Below, one piece after another: positions 6,186-8,186 of a stretch of 8,186 nt of DNA. This DNA is from UBA3478 sp964217345 (lineage in GTDB: Bacteria; Bacteroidota; Bacteroidia; Flavobacteriales; Flavobacteriaceae). Below the pieces are notes generated by a model. That model searched no databases and had not been told where the DNA came from. It saw only the letters and a list, made by a program, of their open reading frames with translations. Location of the stretch: NCBI GenBank assembly GCA_964217345.1, contig CAXPJI010000031.1:1-8186 (forward strand). Reading direction: 5' to 3'. Within the stretch, counting starts at the first letter, position 1; the number at the start of each line of letters is the position of its first letter. The translations under genes were made by a program, and so were the position numbers.

Positions 6186-6225
6186 AATAAGGGGGCGCAT
6201 GAAAACGAGCGCCCCTTATTTTTTT
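6186..6225 (+). terminator. Intrinsic terminator (or attenuator) between amtB and the porin gene
   Basis: Two bases after the amtB stop, AATAAGGGGGCGC (6186-6198) can pair with GCGCCCCTTATT (6209-6220), with one bulged G and a 10-nt loop. A run of seven T begins at 6219. This is a strong GC-rich stem with a U tract. Only 33 bp separate it from the porin start and no clear promoter lies in them, so partial read-through is a real possibility. Confidence 0.8.
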
Positions 6226-6226
6226 A

Positions 6227-6240
6227 CAATCATCAATCAT
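6227..6240. repeat. Tandem 7-bp repeat in the porin leader
   Basis: CAATCAT occurs twice head to tail, followed by CATCAA. It lies between the hairpin and the porin start. A related ATCATCAAT string precedes amtB. It is probably a simple A-rich translation leader, not a regulatory repeat. Confidence 0.4.
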
Positions 6241-6258
6241 CATCAAAAATCGAACACC

Positions 6259-7248
6259 ATGAAAAAACTTTTCACTACCCTCGCTATGGCTTTAATAGGT
6301 ATTGCTGTAGCTCAAGAAACCGAACCAACCTTCTCACTTTCAGGAACAGTTGATACCTACTTTAGAAGTAGCGAATATGCTCCTGGTACTTCATTCGCCA
6401 ATCTACCAGGCTTCTCATTGGGAATGGCCAACCTTATTTTTGCTTATGAAGGAGAAGATCACGGATTCGTCGCAGATTTAGTAATGGGACCACGCGGAAC
6501 TGAAGCTGTTTTTAATTCATCAGGATCATCAAACATCGTCAATCAGCTATATGTATATTACAATTTGAGTGATAGTGTAACCCTGACGTTTGGTAACTTC
6601 AACACCTTTTTAGGTTATGAAGTGATTTCACCAGCTGCTAATTTCAACTATTCTACTTCGTATTTATTTTCTTACGGCCCCTTCTCTCATACTGGTCTTA
6701 AATTAGATGCAGCACTGAGTGATGATATTTCATTAATGCTTGGTGTAATGAATCAAACCGACTATACCGAGGGTAACTTTGATAGTGCCGGAGACGGATC
6801 AGCGTTTGACAAGTATATGTTCGGAGCTCAACTTGGCTTATACGGTCAATACCTGAACCTTCTCGCAGGCGAGGATTACACTCAGATTGACTATACCGGA
6901 GGATTCGATTTATCTAGTGGGTTTTACCTAGGTATTAACGCCTCAAAGGCATCATTAGCAGATGGTGCTGAGTTTTCAGGTGTTGCCCTCTATCCACAGA
7001 TTGGTTTATCTGACGCCTTCTCTTTAGGATTACGTGGCGAAATATTTAAAGATAACGGTGCAGGAATTCTTGGAGACGGAGAACTAGATAACACTTCATT
7101 AACTCTAACCGGAAGTTACTCAAGTGGAAACTTCACATTCAAACCAGAATTTAGATTAGATAAAGGTTCTGAAGCCTTTTATGCAAATGATAGTGGAAGT
7201 ACCGATAGCTTATCTTCATTTGTTCTAGCAGCCATATACAGTTTCTAA
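6259..7248 (+). CDS. Outer-membrane beta-barrel porin (BBP2/OmpL-like), Amt-linked
   Basis: Predicted outer-membrane beta-barrel of the putative beta-barrel porin-2 type (PF07642-like). The chosen ATG at 6259 gives 329 residues with a clear signal peptide: basic MKK, hydrophobic stretch 4-15, and a likely cut after AVA (residue 18). Longer in-frame readings run through the terminator hairpin and amtB and would bury the signal. The mature part shows alternating strands and aromatic girdles. A conserved block, FGNFNTFLGYEV (111-122) followed by NFNYSTSYLF and PFSHTG (128-146), is typical of this family. The last residues, AAIYSF, end in phenylalanine, as outer-membrane barrels do. It follows P-II and amtB in the same direction after a hairpin, so it may admit ammonium or another nitrogen source through the outer membrane. 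That substrate is inference only; no ligand motif is visible. Confidence 0.88.
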   Translation: MKKLFTTLAMALIGIAVAQETEPTFSLSGTVDTYFRSSEYAPGTSFANLPGFSLGMANLIFAYEGEDHGFVADLVMGPRGTEAVFNSSGSSNIVNQLYVYYNLSDSVTLTFGNFNTFLGYEVISPAANFNYSTSYLFSYGPFSHTGLKLDAALSDDISLMLGVMNQTDYTEGNFDSAGDGSAFDKYMFGAQLGLYGQYLNLLAGEDYTQIDYTGGFDLSSGFYLGINASKASLADGAEFSGVALYPQIGLSDAFSLGLRGEIFKDNGAGILGDGELDNTSLTLTGSYSSGNFTFKPEFRLDKGSEAFYANDSGSTDSLSSFVLAAIYSF

Positions 7249-7278
7249 TCAATATACATTTGAGTTTAGTTTAGTTTT

Positions 7279-7307
7279 AAAAGAGGGCAATTTGCCCTCT
7301 TTTTTAT
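7279..7307. terminator. Terminator between convergent porin and DUF1684 genes
   Basis: AAAAGAGGGCA (7279-7289) pairs perfectly with TGCCCTCTTTT (7293-7303) around a 3-nt loop, giving an 11-bp stem. On the plus strand the T run (7300-7305) makes a good intrinsic terminator for the porin gene. On the minus strand the same stem is followed by only four T, so it may serve the DUF1684 gene more weakly. It ends at the DUF1684 stop codon. Confidence 0.85.
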
Positions 7308-7963
7308 TTCTTGAATAAATCAAAACTCTTCTCCCCTGCCAAAATCATTGTTTCAAGATGGTTGGCACTAGGTACTAAAGGACAGGAGTATTTCGGATTA
7401 TAAGCACAATAGGGATTATAGGCCTTATTAAAATCAATCAAAACAGAATCCTTTAAGGGGTAGGTAAGATCGATATAACGCCCTCCTCCGTAGGTAAGAT
7501 CTCCATTCGTTAAATCCGTAAACGGTAAGAAGACATAATCGTCCGATGCATCAACTTCACGATAAACCGGTAAAACATGACTAAGATCATTTAACTCAAA
7601 ATATAAATTACCGTAAACGATTTCATTCGTAATCGAACTAGTAGTGGTTTTCAATTGAATGGTATCCTTTTTTAACGCCTCTCGAAAAAGAGCCTTTACC
7701 TGATATTCATTCGTTGGTGTAAAGAAATTTAATCCGTCAAAACTTTTCTTTTCTTTCGGTCGAAGCGGTGAAGTACTCGGATCGAAAAAATATTCATTCT
7801 TGTTTCGTTGCCACTCATAAACGGCTTGCAGGTGCTCAGGTACAGTATCTAAGTTAACACGAGTAGTCTCAGCGTGATATCGCTTGTCCTGACAGGAAAC
7901 TACCGACAACCAAAAGGTAAGCAAGAAAAGATTAATTAAAGTGTGGACGCTGTATCGGAGCAT
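7304..7963 (-). CDS. DUF1684 family lipoprotein, function unknown
   Basis: A 219-residue protein of the DUF1684 family; no function is known to me. The N-terminus is a lipoprotein signal: hydrophobic residues about 9-22 and a lipobox ending VVSC with C24 as the lipidated cysteine, so the mature protein should be anchored in the cell envelope facing the periplasm. Family landmarks are the helix-rich start with SPLRPKEKKSFDGLNFF (65-81), GGGRYIDL (159-166), DFNKAYNPYCAYNPKYSCPL (177-196) with two cysteines C186 and C194, and the closing MILAGEKSF (206-214). The two cysteines could form a disulphide or bind a metal, which is speculative. The start ATG lies 32 nt inside the end of the upstream Lrp/AsnC gene, in another frame. 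I keep it because the signal peptide needs these residues and no good later start exists. Likely co-transcribed with that regulator. Confidence 0.88.
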   Translation of the reverse strand: MLRYSVHTLINLFLLTFWLSVVSCQDKRYHAETTRVNLDTVPEHLQAVYEWQRNKNEYFFDPSTSPLRPKEKKSFDGLNFFTPTNEYQVKALFREALKKDTIQLKTTTSSITNEIVYGNLYFELNDLSHVLPVYREVDASDDYVFLPFTDLTNGDLTYGGGRYIDLTYPLKDSVLIDFNKAYNPYCAYNPKYSCPLVPSANHLETMILAGEKSFDLFKK

Positions 7964-8186
7964 TTTTAATTACTTGAGATAGAACAATATGCGTTCTAGT
8001 TTCACCATACGAAATTAATAAATCGATTAGCTTTTCTAGGTGTCTTTGGTCACGCAATACGACCTCCATGATGATATTCTCATTCCCGGTAACTCGATAA
8101 CAATTGCGCACCTCCCTTAAAGATTTAACTTTTTCAAGAAATGGCTTAAGCATTCCCACAAAAGCACGAAGGTGAATGATGGCATG
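7932..8186 (-). CDS. Lrp/AsnC-family transcriptional regulator, C-terminal part; gene continues past the right edge
   Basis: The last 84 residues of a leucine-responsive/asparagine-type regulator. The visible part is the RAM (regulation of amino acid metabolism) effector and oligomerisation domain, a ferredoxin-like fold. The first strand HAIIHLRAF and a helix are followed by VRNCYRVTGNENIIMEVVL (26-44), the usual VxxxYxVTGxxD-like block, then a helix and GETRTHIVLSQVIKNAPI (61-78) with the G-x-x-x-T turn that lies near the amino-acid pocket. The DNA-binding helix-turn-helix half is off the right edge. A GTG at 8159 could look like a start, but the open frame and clear homology continue upstream to the edge, so it is an internal valine. 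Its end overlaps the DUF1684 start by 32 nt. Which amino acid or target genes it serves cannot be told from this fragment. Confidence 0.92.
   Translation of the reverse strand, partial: HAIIHLRAFVGMLKPFLEKVKSLREVRNCYRVTGNENIIMEVVLRDQRHLEKLIDLLISYGETRTHIVLSQVIKNAPIQRPHFN

Noticed and set aside
5947..6258. Longer in-frame starts for the porin, including an ATG at 6199 in the hairpin loop
   Set aside because: These overlap amtB or the terminator and would bury a clear signal peptide beginning at 6259.
8157..8159. GTG as the start of the Lrp/AsnC gene
   Set aside because: The frame stays open to the window edge and the preceding residues fit the first strand of the RAM domain, so it is an internal codon.

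Overview
The window looks like chromosomal DNA from a member of the Bacteroidota, most likely class Flavobacteriia. This rests on three things. The DNA is moderately AT-rich. Promoter-like TAnnTTTG motifs and A-rich leaders without clear Shine-Dalgarno sequences precede several genes. The proteins also have a flavobacterial flavour: a DnaJ that appears to lack the first zinc-finger repeat, a P-II protein with a short variant T-loop, a BBP2-type porin, and a DUF1684 lipoprotein. No species is assigned. Gene density is high, no gap exceeds 300 bases, and I see no mobile element, tRNA, rRNA or CRISPR array.

Left block (1-2744, all minus strand; transcription runs right to left): a stand-alone MnmD-like tRNA-wobble methyltransferase overlaps by 4 nt a TIGR01777/YfcH-type NAD(P)-binding epimerase-like protein. 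These are followed by the chaperone pair grpE and dnaJ, 3 nt apart; dnaJ runs off the left edge. A candidate promoter lies just upstream of grpE.

Middle block (2798-4394, plus strand, divergent from the left block across 53 bp): ilvE (branched-chain aminotransferase), a 61-residue two-helix membrane protein of unknown function, and crcB (Fluc fluoride channel). The joints overlap by 1 and 4 nt, so this is a tightly coupled operon.

Right block (4566-7248, plus strand): a nitrogen cassette. It holds a P-II signalling protein, then an AmtB ammonium transporter 23 nt later, then, behind a strong hairpin with a T run, a beta-barrel outer-membrane porin. A 171-bp leader with two inverted repeats precedes the P-II gene. 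This is the most interesting part of the window. It would place an outer-membrane channel, an inner-membrane ammonium channel and its cytoplasmic regulator side by side, and the P-II protein carries substitutions at positions that bind 2-oxoglutarate in E. coli GlnK.

Far right (7304-8186, minus strand, convergent to the porin across a shared hairpin): a DUF1684 lipoprotein gene whose start overlaps by 32 nt the end of an Lrp/AsnC-family regulator that enters from beyond the right edge.

I did not find a clearly new system. The best candidates are the P-II/Amt/porin cassette with its variant P-II, and the small membrane protein locked between ilvE and crcB.
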